A stretch of DNA of 9,669 bases from Sphingomonadales bacterium UBA658 (GTDB lineage: Bacteria; Pseudomonadota; Alphaproteobacteria; Sphingomonadales; Sphingomonadaceae), in the NCBI GenBank assembly GCA_002299195.1, contig DBOA01000008.1, positions 1 to 9,669 on the forward strand, in the 5' to 3' direction. A program made the translations under genes and the position numbers. The notes under the pieces are model-generated. The model made no database searches. It was not told the DNA's origin and saw nothing but the letters and a program-made list of their open reading frames with translations. Each line of letters starts with the position of its first letter. Within the stretch, counting starts at the first letter, position 1. Of this stretch, positions 1 through 5,680 are shown piece after piece.

Positions 1-248
1 TGACGCACGCCTTGCCAGAATTTCTGGTCTTGGCGGTCATCAGTATACAGATGCACTGGCTTCGGGTTGCCCATCCAAGCTGCCGCAATGTAAAGTATGG
101 CCGGCCAACCTTGGCCTATAGTTAGCGCAATTAAACCAAGCCTAAACCAAATGGCGTCGATACCGGTGTAATCCGCTAATCCCGAGCAGACGCCTTTCCA
201 TTTGGCATTCTGCTTATCCAAATAGAATTTCGTATGTGTACCAGCCAT
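1..248 (-). CDS. pspC: Phage shock protein C (PspC), N-terminal part, cut by window edge
   Basis: The first 82 codons of a PspC-domain membrane protein are visible; the gene continues past the left edge. PspC sits in the inner membrane and, with PspB, senses envelope stress and draws PspA (bound to PspF) to the membrane. The translation starts MAGTHTKFYLDKQNAKWKG and continues with the PspC hallmark VCSGLADYTGID. A hydrophobic stretch (about residues 32-57) follows, then KFWQGVR near the edge. The ATG lies one base after the pspB stop (TAA-A-ATG). Its ribosome binding site AGGAA is inside the last pspB codons, so translation is probably coupled to pspB. Family recognition is firm; the C-terminal domain cannot be seen. 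Confidence 0.88.
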   Translation of the reverse strand, partial: MAGTHTKFYLDKQNAKWKGVCSGLADYTGIDAIWFRLGLIALTIGQGWPAILYIAAAWMGNPKPVHLYTDDRQDQKFWQGVR

Positions 249-249
249 T

Positions 250-534
250 TTAGCGGTTCCTTTCCAGCCTGCGGACATTTTCGGGGTCGAAATCTTTTTT
301 TTCATGATCGATGCGACGTGCCTGCCATTCAGGATTTTCCTGTGCGACGAGACGCTCAACGGTATCGAGGCGATCTTCGAGACGCCGGGCTAGTTCGTTC
401 ATGTCACCCAGCATCCGCTCGTCATCATTGGTGAGCGTTGCAGCGGTTTTCCAACGGGTGACATAATGCAGGATGAGCCAAGGCAGGCCGACAAATATGG
501 TAGGTATCACAATGATTTCGGAGCCAAATTCCAT
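250..534 (-). CDS. pspB: Phage shock protein B (PspB)
   Basis: A 94-residue protein, somewhat longer than the roughly 75 residues of E. coli PspB. An N-terminal membrane segment (about residues 7-24, IIVIPTIFVGLPWLILHY) is followed by a charged cytoplasmic region rich in Glu/Arg/Asp that looks helical or coiled-coil (ERMLGDMNELARRLEDRLDTVERL, about 39-62 in part). PspB works with PspC as the membrane arm of the Psp response. The ATG follows the pspA stop by one base (TGA-A-ATG), with an AGGAAGG ribosome binding site inside the end of pspA. This is tight coupling within a pspA-pspB-pspC operon. Identity rests on the architecture and on its position between pspA and pspC. Confidence 0.85.
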   Translation of the reverse strand: MEFGSEIIVIPTIFVGLPWLILHYVTRWKTAATLTNDDERMLGDMNELARRLEDRLDTVERLVAQENPEWQARRIDHEKKDFDPENVRRLERNR

Positions 535-535
535 T

Positions 536-1219
536 TCAACCTTCCTTCTGTGCGTGTTGTTTCATGGCTTTTTTCATCGCTTCCAGCTCGGCATCGACAA
601 CGTCGAAAGATTCAAGCGCTGCGATTTCGTCGCCTAGACTGCGTGGGGCGTCTGAACCGATGGACAGCGAGTCTGCGTATCCTTGCGCTTCATCCACGCG
701 GCGTTCGAGCACATCAAAGCGTGAGAATGCCTCACGAACCTTGTCGCCATTATACATGGTGCGCAGCTTGACCTGATTTTCGGCGCTTTCCAGACGGGTC
801 ATCAACGCGTTCTGACGGCTACGGGCGTCGGCGAGCTTTTTCTGCAGCTTGTGAATATCCTGCTCCGAAGCTTTCAACGCATCGTTGAGAACGTCAACTT
901 CCGTCGTCAGCTGGTCCTTCATGTCGGTCGCCTTGCGCTTTTCGACCAAGGCAGCCTTGGCAAGGTCTTCGCGATCTTTTGACAGCGCCAGATGCGCCTT
1001 ATCGGTCCAGTCAGCTTCAAGCGTGTTCAGGTTATCAATGTGCCGGCGCAGCTCTTTCTGGTCAGCAATTGTCCGGGCTGCGGAAGCGCGGACTTCAACC
1101 AACGTTTCTTCCATCTCCAGAATGATCATGCGGATCATCTTCGCCGGGTCCTGCGACTTGTCGAGCAAGTCCGTGACATTGGCGGCGATGATATCGCGGG
1201 TTCGTGAAAATATGCCCAT
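536..1219 (-). CDS. pspA: Phage shock protein A (PspA/IM30 family)
   Basis: PspA is the peripheral inner-membrane effector of the Psp response. In the resting state it binds and inhibits PspF; under stress it assembles on the membrane to limit proton leakage. The 227-residue product starts MGIFSRTRDIIAANVTDLLD, the typical amphipathic N-terminal helix. The canonical DPAKMIRMII segment follows, then a long, highly charged coiled coil through about residue 175. The C-terminal helix ends near EAMKKAMKQHAQKEG. I chose the ATG at 1219 because GGAG lies 7 bases upstream and the family begins with MGIF. The in-frame ATG at 1246 has no ribosome binding site. It is probably transcribed with the upstream small ORF from the sigma-54 promoter at 1567-1582. 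Confidence 0.95.
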   Translation of the reverse strand: MGIFSRTRDIIAANVTDLLDKSQDPAKMIRMIILEMEETLVEVRASAARTIADQKELRRHIDNLNTLEADWTDKAHLALSKDREDLAKAALVEKRKATDMKDQLTTEVDVLNDALKASEQDIHKLQKKLADARSRQNALMTRLESAENQVKLRTMYNGDKVREAFSRFDVLERRVDEAQGYADSLSIGSDAPRSLGDEIAALESFDVVDAELEAMKKAMKQHAQKEG

Positions 1220-1255
1220 TGGGTAACTCCGGTTAAAACTGTTCATTTGCGTAGT

Positions 1256-1314
1256 AAAAAAGTGGGCGACCGGGAACCTTTAGGAGGTAGGGGGAGCTGA
1301 GGCAGTCCGGTCGC
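1256..1314 (-). terminator. Inverted repeat plus T-run between the small ORF and pspA (possible attenuator)
   Basis: Perfect 8-bp arms GCGACCGG (1266-1273) and CCGGTCGC (1307-1314) are separated by 33 bases, which can fold a small inner stem (ACCT/AGGT). In the leftward transcript the closing arm is followed by CCAC and then six U residues (1261-1256). This resembles a weak or partial terminator or a processing hairpin that would make pspA expression differ from the upstream small ORF. The large loop and the four-base gap before the U-run argue against an efficient terminator. Confidence 0.3.
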
Positions 1315-1326
1315 AGGCAATCGATG

Positions 1327-1515
1327 TCAGGCAAGATAGCTGACAACGATTGGCCGATGGGTGTAATTTGGGGCGTTCATGTTAATATCGTCATAATGGT
1401 TGAGAACCGAAACGGCGTAACTGGTGAAGATCATCGACACGGACAGGGCGACTGCCAGCCATTGACGGCTTTCGCTTCCATTTGCCTTGTCGCTGGTTCC
1501 GATATCCTTACGCAT
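1327..1515 (-). CDS. Small single-span membrane protein leading the psp operon (unrecognised)
   Basis: A 62-codon ORF that I do not recognise as a named family. The product begins MRKDIGTSDKANGSESRQ, a polar, net-charged N-terminus. One clear hydrophobic segment follows (about residues 19-41, WLAVALSVSMIFTSYAVSVL), then a short polar tail ending HRPIVVSYLA. An AAGGGAAG ribosome binding site lies 7 bases upstream of the ATG. The frame stays open upstream, but the sigma-54 promoter at 1567-1582 fixes the transcript start near 1556, so 1515 is the first plausible start. It would be the first cistron ahead of pspA, 107 bases away. By analogy with small Psp membrane proteins such as PspD or PspG it may act in the envelope stress response; this is inference from position only. 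It could also be a non-functional leader reading frame. Confidence 0.5.
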   Translation of the reverse strand: MRKDIGTSDKANGSESRQWLAVALSVSMIFTSYAVSVLNHYDDINMNAPNYTHRPIVVSYLA

Positions 1516-1532
1516 CTTGTGTCTTCCCTTTT

Positions 1533-1557
1533 GCATGCCGGTGATATTCCGGCTTGC
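1533..1557 (-). other. 5' leader hairpin at the predicted psp transcript start
   Basis: GCA-T-GCCGG, a 7-base loop, then CCGGC-T-TGC forms an 8-bp stem with one internal mismatch. The predicted start of the sigma-54 transcript (about 1556) falls at its 5' edge, and the ribosome binding site of the small ORF starts 3 bases after it. It could stabilise the 5' end of the mRNA or tune translation of the small ORF. There is no U-run, so it is not a terminator. Confidence 0.35.
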
Positions 1558-1566
1558 AAGATGCAC

Positions 1567-1582
1567 TGCAGGGAGCGTGCCA
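1567..1582 (-). promoter_or_regulatory. Sigma-54 (RpoN) promoter of the psp operon
   Basis: Read on the minus strand the sequence is TGGCAC-GCTCC-CTGCA, against the sigma-54 consensus TGGCAC-N5-TTGCA. The -24 box is perfect, GG and GC are correctly 10 bases apart, and there is one mismatch in the -12 box. It points at the small ORF and pspABC, and pspF, which encodes a sigma-54 activator, is divergent. The predicted start is near 1556, about 40 bases before the small ORF. Psp operons are classically sigma-54/PspF dependent. Confidence 0.8.
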
Positions 1583-1637
1583 ATTTGAACAAAAGCAGGA
1601 AATCCGCCATTTGTGAAAAAATGTGACATTCGGGTGC

Positions 1638-1652
1638 TGGTAATTATTGCCA
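1638..1652. promoter_or_regulatory. Candidate PspF upstream activating site, proximal
   Basis: TGGTAATTATTGCCA is a near-perfect 15-bp palindrome in which 6 of the 7 position pairs are complementary. Its centre is about 89 bases upstream of the predicted sigma-54 transcript start, a usual distance for an enhancer-binding protein. The next site repeats its outer bases TGGT and TGCCA exactly 20 bp further upstream. PspF as the binder is inferred from context. Confidence 0.6.
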
Positions 1653-1657
1653 CACTA

Positions 1658-1672
1658 TGGTGAAATATGCCA
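1658..1672. promoter_or_regulatory. Candidate PspF upstream activating site, distal
   Basis: TGGTGAAATATGCCA matches the proximal site at 10 of 15 positions and keeps TGGT at one end and TGCCA at the other; its inner palindrome is weaker. The 20-bp offset puts the two sites on the same face of the helix, as expected for cooperative binding by an oligomeric activator. It ends 10 bases before the pspF start codon, so occupancy would probably also repress pspF. Confidence 0.55.
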
Positions 1673-1682
1673 ATCTTTGAAA

Positions 1683-2720
1683 ATGGAACGCGATAGTCAT
1701 CAATTCATTGGACAATCGTCCGCTTTTCTTGATGCCGTAGAGCGCGCAAGCCGCGCCGCACCGCTTAATCGGCCCGTGCTGGTTGTGGGGGAGCGCGGCA
1801 CAGGGAAAGAATTGATCGCTGAGCGTCTGCATCGCCTGAGTTCGCGTTGGGACGGGCCTTTGGTCACAATTAACTGCGCGGCGCTGCCTGAAAGTTTGAT
1901 TGAGGCCGAACTGTTCGGTCATGAAGCGGGCGCTTTCACCGGAGCCACACGTGCGCGCGAGGGGCGGTTTGAAGAAGCCGACGGCGGCACGCTGTTCCTC
2001 GACGAACTGGGCACGTGGAGCATGGGGGCGCAGGAACGGCTTTTGCGCGCGGTCGAATATGGTGAGGTCACGCGTATTGGTTCATCGAGGCCAATGCGGG
2101 TCGATGTCCGGATTGTTGCGGCGACCAATGAGCATCTGCCCAATATGGTGGATAAAGGACGCTTTCGGGCGGATTTGCTCGACAGGCTGTGCTTTGAGGT
2201 GATCACCTTGCCGCCATTGCGCGTTCGCGAAGGCGATGTTGAGGTGCTGTCTGAATATTATGGGCGTCGGATGGCGGCTGAACTGGGCTGGACAGGTTGG
2301 CCGGGTTTCGGCGCGCTTGCGACCCAGGCCCTCGAAAACCATTTGTGGCCGGGCAATGTGCGCGAATTGCGCAACGTGGTCGAACGTGCGGTCTATCGCT
2401 GGGCTGACCCAGCACAGCCCGTCGATTATATCCAGTTTGATCCGTTCGATAGCCCGTGGCGCGGCGGTGTAGTTGCTTCATCGCCTGCGCAGGTGCAGTC
2501 CGATAATCAGGCCGCTAGTGCCGAGCAGCGTTTCTCCGCCGACTTAAGTCAGGCGATTGATGTTACCGACTTTAGAGAAGCGACCGAAAAATATGAAAAG
2601 GCGGTCCTTGAGCAGGCACTGGCGAAGTGTCGGTATAATCAGCGGCAAACGGCCAAAGCGCTGAACCTGAGCTACGACCAATTACGTCATACGCTCAAGA
2701 AGCATGATCTTTTGGGATAA
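1683..2720 (+). CDS. pspF: Psp operon transcriptional activator PspF (sigma-54 enhancer-binding protein)
   Basis: A 345-residue AAA+ activator that remodels sigma-54 RNA polymerase at the psp promoter and is held off by PspA. It has no N-terminal receiver or sensor domain, as expected for PspF. Visible motifs are Walker A GERGTGKE (about residues 36-43), the sigma-54-contacting GAFTGA loop (about 83-88), Walker B GGTLFLDE (about 101-108), and a C-terminal Fis-type helix-turn-helix (NQRQTAKALNLSYDQLRHTL, about 318-337). The start is the ATG of MERDSHQFIGQS, where the family begins. An upstream in-frame TTG at 1647 would translate through both candidate activator sites and is unlikely. No clear Shine-Dalgarno precedes this ATG, which suggests low expression. 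The gene ends at a strong hairpin terminator. Confidence 0.95.
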   Translation: MERDSHQFIGQSSAFLDAVERASRAAPLNRPVLVVGERGTGKELIAERLHRLSSRWDGPLVTINCAALPESLIEAELFGHEAGAFTGATRAREGRFEEADGGTLFLDELGTWSMGAQERLLRAVEYGEVTRIGSSRPMRVDVRIVAATNEHLPNMVDKGRFRADLLDRLCFEVITLPPLRVREGDVEVLSEYYGRRMAAELGWTGWPGFGALATQALENHLWPGNVRELRNVVERAVYRWADPAQPVDYIQFDPFDSPWRGGVVASSPAQVQSDNQAASAEQRFSADLSQAIDVTDFREATEKYEKAVLEQALAKCRYNQRQTAKALNLSYDQLRHTLKKHDLLG

Positions 2721-2749
2721 AAAAAGGGGCGGCATCGGCCACCCCTTTT
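2721..2749. terminator. Bidirectional intrinsic terminator between pspF and the convergent membrane-protein gene
   Basis: A-run, GGGG, C, GGC, loop ATCG, GCC, A, CCCC, TTTT: a GC-rich stem with one C/A mismatch, flanked by A on one side and T on the other. It works in both directions. It begins right after the pspF stop and lies 22 bases beyond the stop of the leftward gene at 2772. Confidence 0.85.
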
Positions 2750-2771
2750 ATCTTTTCGAAGAATGTGACGA

Positions 2772-3335
2772 TTAGCCGCCGTTAAAGCTGACCATCGTGT
2801 AGAGCATTGGGATCGACAGCAACGTGTTCAAACGCGATGTCATCATCGCTGTCGTTGCTGCCTTTGCCTTTGTCGCATCATCGGCTTCAACGATGCCAAG
2901 TGCCTTCTTCTGGTTAGGCCAGATGATGAACCAGACGTTGAATGCCATGATAACCGCAAGCCACATGCCAACGCCGATCAGTTTGTAGGGATCTTGCAGC
3001 GTGAATGCCTGATGGGCGTAACCGGCCTGAACCGTAATGATCAGTCCCAGCAACACAGTCAATGCCGCGGCCCAGCGGAAGAAAAACAACGCAGATGGTG
3101 CGATATGCTTCGACACCGCTGGCTTCAGCTCTGCGGGAATTTTCGGCATGGTCGGAATTTGAACGAGGTTGAAATAGTACAACAGCCCGATCCAGACGAT
3201 CCCGAAGAATGTGTGCAGCCAACGTGTGACAGACTGCGCCGTCAATGCGTCGCCGTGCAAACCGAACATAAGTGCCAATGACAGCACGAGACCGGCGACC
3301 AGCACCAGATGTAGATTTCCAAAAAACTTCGCCAT
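2772..3335 (-). CDS. Multi-span membrane protein resembling the membrane domain of urate hydroxylase PuuD
   Basis: A 187-residue protein with five likely membrane spans (about residues 8-26, 38-58, 83-105, 118-139 and 168-183). The segment WLHTFFGIVWIGLLYYFN matches the His/Trp-Ile-Gly pattern of the PuuD/urate_ox_N family. Full-length PuuD has more spans and a C-terminal cytochrome c domain. No CxxCH haem site is present here, so this is a short stand-alone member and urate oxidation should not be assumed. A perfect AGGAGG lies 5 bases upstream of the ATG, predicting strong translation. It is monocistronic, divergent from sodB and convergent with pspF. The family assignment is from remembered motif similarity; the function is open. 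Confidence 0.65.
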   Translation of the reverse strand: MAKFFGNLHLVLVAGLVLSLALMFGLHGDALTAQSVTRWLHTFFGIVWIGLLYYFNLVQIPTMPKIPAELKPAVSKHIAPSALFFFRWAAALTVLLGLIITVQAGYAHQAFTLQDPYKLIGVGMWLAVIMAFNVWFIIWPNQKKALGIVEADDATKAKAATTAMMTSRLNTLLSIPMLYTMVSFNGG

Positions 3336-3433
3336 TTTTTCCTCCTGTAGGCATTCAGGTGATTTTGCCCCTGATGCGTTCCTGCCTATCTTTGTGGGCC
3401 GCTTTTGTCACATAATTTCTGCGTAATTTGCGT

Positions 3434-3463
3434 GCGCCCGACGGAACGGGCGCTGCGCCCGTT
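3434..3463 (+). other. Mutually exclusive hairpins in the sodB leader
   Basis: Three complementary blocks: GCGCCCG (3434-3440), CGGGCGC (3447-3453) and GCGCCCG again (3455-3461). The middle block can pair with the first (7 bp, 6-base loop) or with the third. The latter lies within the 19-base near-palindrome AACGGGCGCTGCGCCCGTT at 3445-3463. It ends 23 bases before the sodB ribosome binding site. It may be a leader RNA structure or a protein-binding palindrome in the promoter region; no U-run follows, so it is not a classical terminator. The rest of the 166-base gap (3336-3501) has TAATTT elements (3413, 3424) but no convincing -35/-10 pair. Confidence 0.4.
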
Positions 3464-3501
3464 GGTTTGCGTTGCGGACTTCTCAAAAGGAAACATGCAA
3501 C

Positions 3502-4122
3502 ATGCCCTTCATTCTCCCGGAACTCCCTTACGACGAAATTTCCTTTGGCGGTATCATTTCTGCGGAAACGTTCGAATTTTACCATGGCAAGCATCACAAG
3601 GCGTATGTCGATAAAACCAATGCCATGGTCGCCGACGATGCGGCCTTATCAGGTGCGCCCTTGAGCAAAGTTATCACGGCTGCCAAGGCGAAGGGCAATA
3701 CACAACTGTTCAACAACGCCGCGCAAATTTGGAACCACAGTTTTTATTGGCAGTGTCTGACACCTGAAAAACAGGTGCCTGGCGGCCAGTTAAAGACAAT
3801 GATTGATGAAAGCTTCGGCAGTGTCGAAAACCTGCTGGCGAAGTTCAAAGAAGAAGCTGTCGCGCACTTTGCGAGCGGTTGGGCGTGGCTTGTCGTCGAA
3901 GGCGGCGAATTGAAGATCACATCGTTACACGATGCCGACACACCCTTGGTGCATGATATGAAGCCCTTGCTCACAATCGATGTGTGGGAGCATGCTTATT
4001 ATATCGACTATCGCAATGCCCGCCCCGACTATATCGACGCGTTGCTCGCCAATGAGATTAATTGGGAATTTGTAGCCGAAAATCTAGATAGGCAAGGCCT
4101 CTCACGCGCTGACCAGTCCTGA
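3502..4122 (+). CDS. sodB: Superoxide dismutase (Fe/Mn family), with an altered first metal ligand
   Basis: A 206-residue cytoplasmic Fe/Mn-type enzyme that dismutates superoxide to oxygen and hydrogen peroxide. The family start (PFILPELPY) is followed by the active-site Tyr35 in HHKAYV, the FeSOD-type Gln75 and metal ligand His79 in NNAAQIWNHSFYW, and ligands Asp160 and His164 in DVWEHAYY. The first ligand, expected at position 27 (E. coli EYHYGKHH, other relatives often HHGKHH), is Tyr here: EFYHGKHH, codon TAC at 3580-3582. His28 follows directly. The spacing on both sides is unchanged, so this is a substitution and not a shift. AAAGGA lies about 10 bases before the ATG of MPFILPEL. An upstream in-frame start at 3472 would place this site inside the gene and is less likely. 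The stop is 2 bases from the convergent yciB stop. Confidence 0.9.
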   Translation: MPFILPELPYDEISFGGIISAETFEFYHGKHHKAYVDKTNAMVADDAALSGAPLSKVITAAKAKGNTQLFNNAAQIWNHSFYWQCLTPEKQVPGGQLKTMIDESFGSVENLLAKFKEEAVAHFASGWAWLVVEGGELKITSLHDADTPLVHDMKPLLTIDVWEHAYYIDYRNARPDYIDALLANEINWEFVAENLDRQGLSRADQS

Positions 4123-4124
4123 TT

Positions 4125-4754
4125 TTAGGCGTTGGGCGGTGTCTCGGTATCGTCGCCCAGTTTTAGCCCGTGGCGCATCAGCATCGGTATGTTGGCAAAC
4201 GCGAACAGGAATGTGCAGGCCGTTACGCCCCACACCTTGATCGATAGCCAGGTATCGAACGAGAACCATTCGGGCTGCCTAAAAATCTCGTTCAGTCCGG
4301 CGAGAACGAGGAAAAACACGCCCCAACTTAATGACAGCTTTAACCAGCCAGTTTCGTCCAGACCTTGATAAGCATGCTCCAGAACATATTTGAGCATCGC
4401 CTTACCGCGAAACCATCCCCCAAGCAGCAGAAGCGCGAAAAAGGCGTAGATGATCGTCGGCTTAATCTGGATGAAGCGTTCGTCATGAAACCAGATCGTC
4501 AGCGCGCCGAAAAACACGCCTAAAGCGGCCGTGAGTTTTAGCATCGGTGAAATTTTGCCCAGTTTTACCTTGGATATAATGACCGCAAAAAGGATCGCGG
4601 CCATGAACGTTGCGGTCCCGGCAATCGCGCCTTGTTTCGGATCTGTGTCCGAACTGCCAAATTTTGACGCCACAAAAAACAGCAGAAGCGGTCCAAAATC
4701 GAGAATGAAGTTTAAGGTGCCAGACGGCTTTTTGGGCGTGGCTGTGTCGCTCAC
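4125..4754 (-). CDS. yciB: Inner membrane septation protein A family (YciB/IspZ)
   Basis: A 209-residue polytopic inner-membrane protein of the YciB (intracellular septation protein A) family. This family is linked to cell-envelope and division functions, but its biochemical role is unsettled. The start after a polar leader, LNFILDFGPLLLFFVASK, is typical, and the family-like segments IWFHDERFIQIKPTI and NEIFRQ are present. About six hydrophobic spans are visible (about 14-30, 44-60, 72-88, 98-112, 142-156 and 173-192). It starts with GTG overlapping the ftsY stop (GTGA), so it is the last, translationally coupled gene of dapF-mtaB-ftsY-yciB. Only a weak GGCGG lies upstream of the start. No terminator hairpin is apparent at its end, which abuts sodB. 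Confidence 0.88.
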   Translation of the reverse strand: MSDTATPKKPSGTLNFILDFGPLLLFFVASKFGSSDTDPKQGAIAGTATFMAAILFAVIISKVKLGKISPMLKLTAALGVFFGALTIWFHDERFIQIKPTIIYAFFALLLLGGWFRGKAMLKYVLEHAYQGLDETGWLKLSLSWGVFFLVLAGLNEIFRQPEWFSFDTWLSIKVWGVTACTFLFAFANIPMLMRHGLKLGDDTETPPNA

Positions 4755-5680
4755 AAAGAGCCGCCGCTGATGGCACGGGCAACATCTTGCGCGTTGAAGG
4801 GGCGCAGGTCATCAATGGTCTCGCCAACGCCAATGGCGTGAATAGGTAGGCCGAATTGCTTGGCCGCCGCGACCAAGATTCCGCCGCGCGCGCTGCCGTC
4901 CAATTTGGTCATCACAAGCCCAGTTACGTTAGCGACTTCTTTGAAGGTTTCGATTTGCGACAGCGCATTTTGCCCCGTCGTCGCGTCCAGAACCAACACC
5001 ACATTGTGCGGCGCTGCAGGATTTAAACGCCCAAGCACCCGGCGGATTTTTGCCAGCTCATCCATCAACTCGCGTTTGTTCTGAAGCCGTCCAGCGGTGT
5101 CGACGATCAGCACATCGATGCCTTCCGCAGTCGCCTTTTTTACCGCATCAAACACGACACCAGCGGCGTCGCCGCCTTCGGGGCCAGTCACAATGGGTAC
5201 GCCAATGCGTTCCGCCCAAACTTTCAACTGACCAATGGCAGCCGCGCGGAACGTATCGCCTGCGGCCAGCATGACGCCATAATCTTGTTCAAGGAAAAGG
5301 TGGGCCAGCTTTGCAATCGTCGTCGTCTTACCGGACCCATTCACGCCGATGACTAATATGACCTGAGGACGCGGGAAGGCGTCAATTTCGAGCGGTGATG
5401 CGACGGGTGCCAACACGGCCGCCACTTCGTCCTCGACAATTTGCCGGATTCCTTGGGCATCAATGCCCTTGTCAAAACGTCCAGCAGCGATCTTGTCGCG
5501 GATTTGCGCTGCCATCGCTGGGCCAAGGTCTGACGCAATCAACGCATCTTCAATGTCATCGAGGTCGCGCGCTTCCAGCTTCGCCTTGGTGACAAGCCCA
5601 GCGATGTTGTCCGTCAGCTTTCCTGATGTTTTCTTCAGGCCGCCAAACAGTCGGTCTTTCCACCCAGCATTCTCGCTCAT
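4751..5680 (-). CDS. ftsY: Signal recognition particle receptor FtsY
   Basis: A 309-residue SRP GTPase that receives ribosome-nascent chain-Ffh complexes at the inner membrane for co-translational insertion. The N-terminus (GWKDRLFGGLKKTSGKLTDN) matches the amphipathic membrane-targeting helix of FtsY. The long acidic A domain of E. coli FtsY is absent, as in many alphaproteobacteria. NG-domain motifs are G1 GVNGSGKTT (112-120), the insertion-box region DTFRAAA (142-148), G3 DTAGR (194-198), G4 TKLDG (258-262) and a C-terminal GVGE. Both ends are 4-base overlaps: ATGA with mtaB upstream and GTGA with yciB downstream. Its partner gene ffh is divergent, about 2.3 kb away. Confidence 0.96.
   Translation of the reverse strand: MSENAGWKDRLFGGLKKTSGKLTDNIAGLVTKAKLEARDLDDIEDALIASDLGPAMAAQIRDKIAAGRFDKGIDAQGIRQIVEDEVAAVLAPVASPLEIDAFPRPQVILVIGVNGSGKTTTIAKLAHLFLEQDYGVMLAAGDTFRAAAIGQLKVWAERIGVPIVTGPEGGDAAGVVFDAVKKATAEGIDVLIVDTAGRLQNKRELMDELAKIRRVLGRLNPAAPHNVVLVLDATTGQNALSQIETFKEVANVTGLVMTKLDGSARGGILVAAAKQFGLPIHAIGVGETIDDLRPFNAQDVARAISGGSL

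Noticed and set aside
1281..1303. G-rich run (GGAGG-TA-GGGGG) as a G-quadruplex
   Set aside because: Only short G tracts are present, giving at best a weak two-tetrad structure. It lies in the loop of the inverted repeat and needs no separate explanation.
1324..1626. 100-codon plus-strand frame in the pspA-pspF gap
   Set aside because: It overlaps the leftward small ORF and the sigma-54 promoter. It has no well-placed ribosome binding site (the AGGAGG at 1283 is too far upstream) and no membrane span or motif.
1647..1682. Upstream in-frame TTG start for pspF
   Set aside because: It would add 12 residues encoded by the candidate activator sites and has no ribosome binding site. The family starts at MERD.
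3405..3429. TTGTCA followed by TAATTT as a sodB promoter
   Set aside because: The 13-base spacer is too short for a normal sigma-70 promoter, and no better pairing was found.
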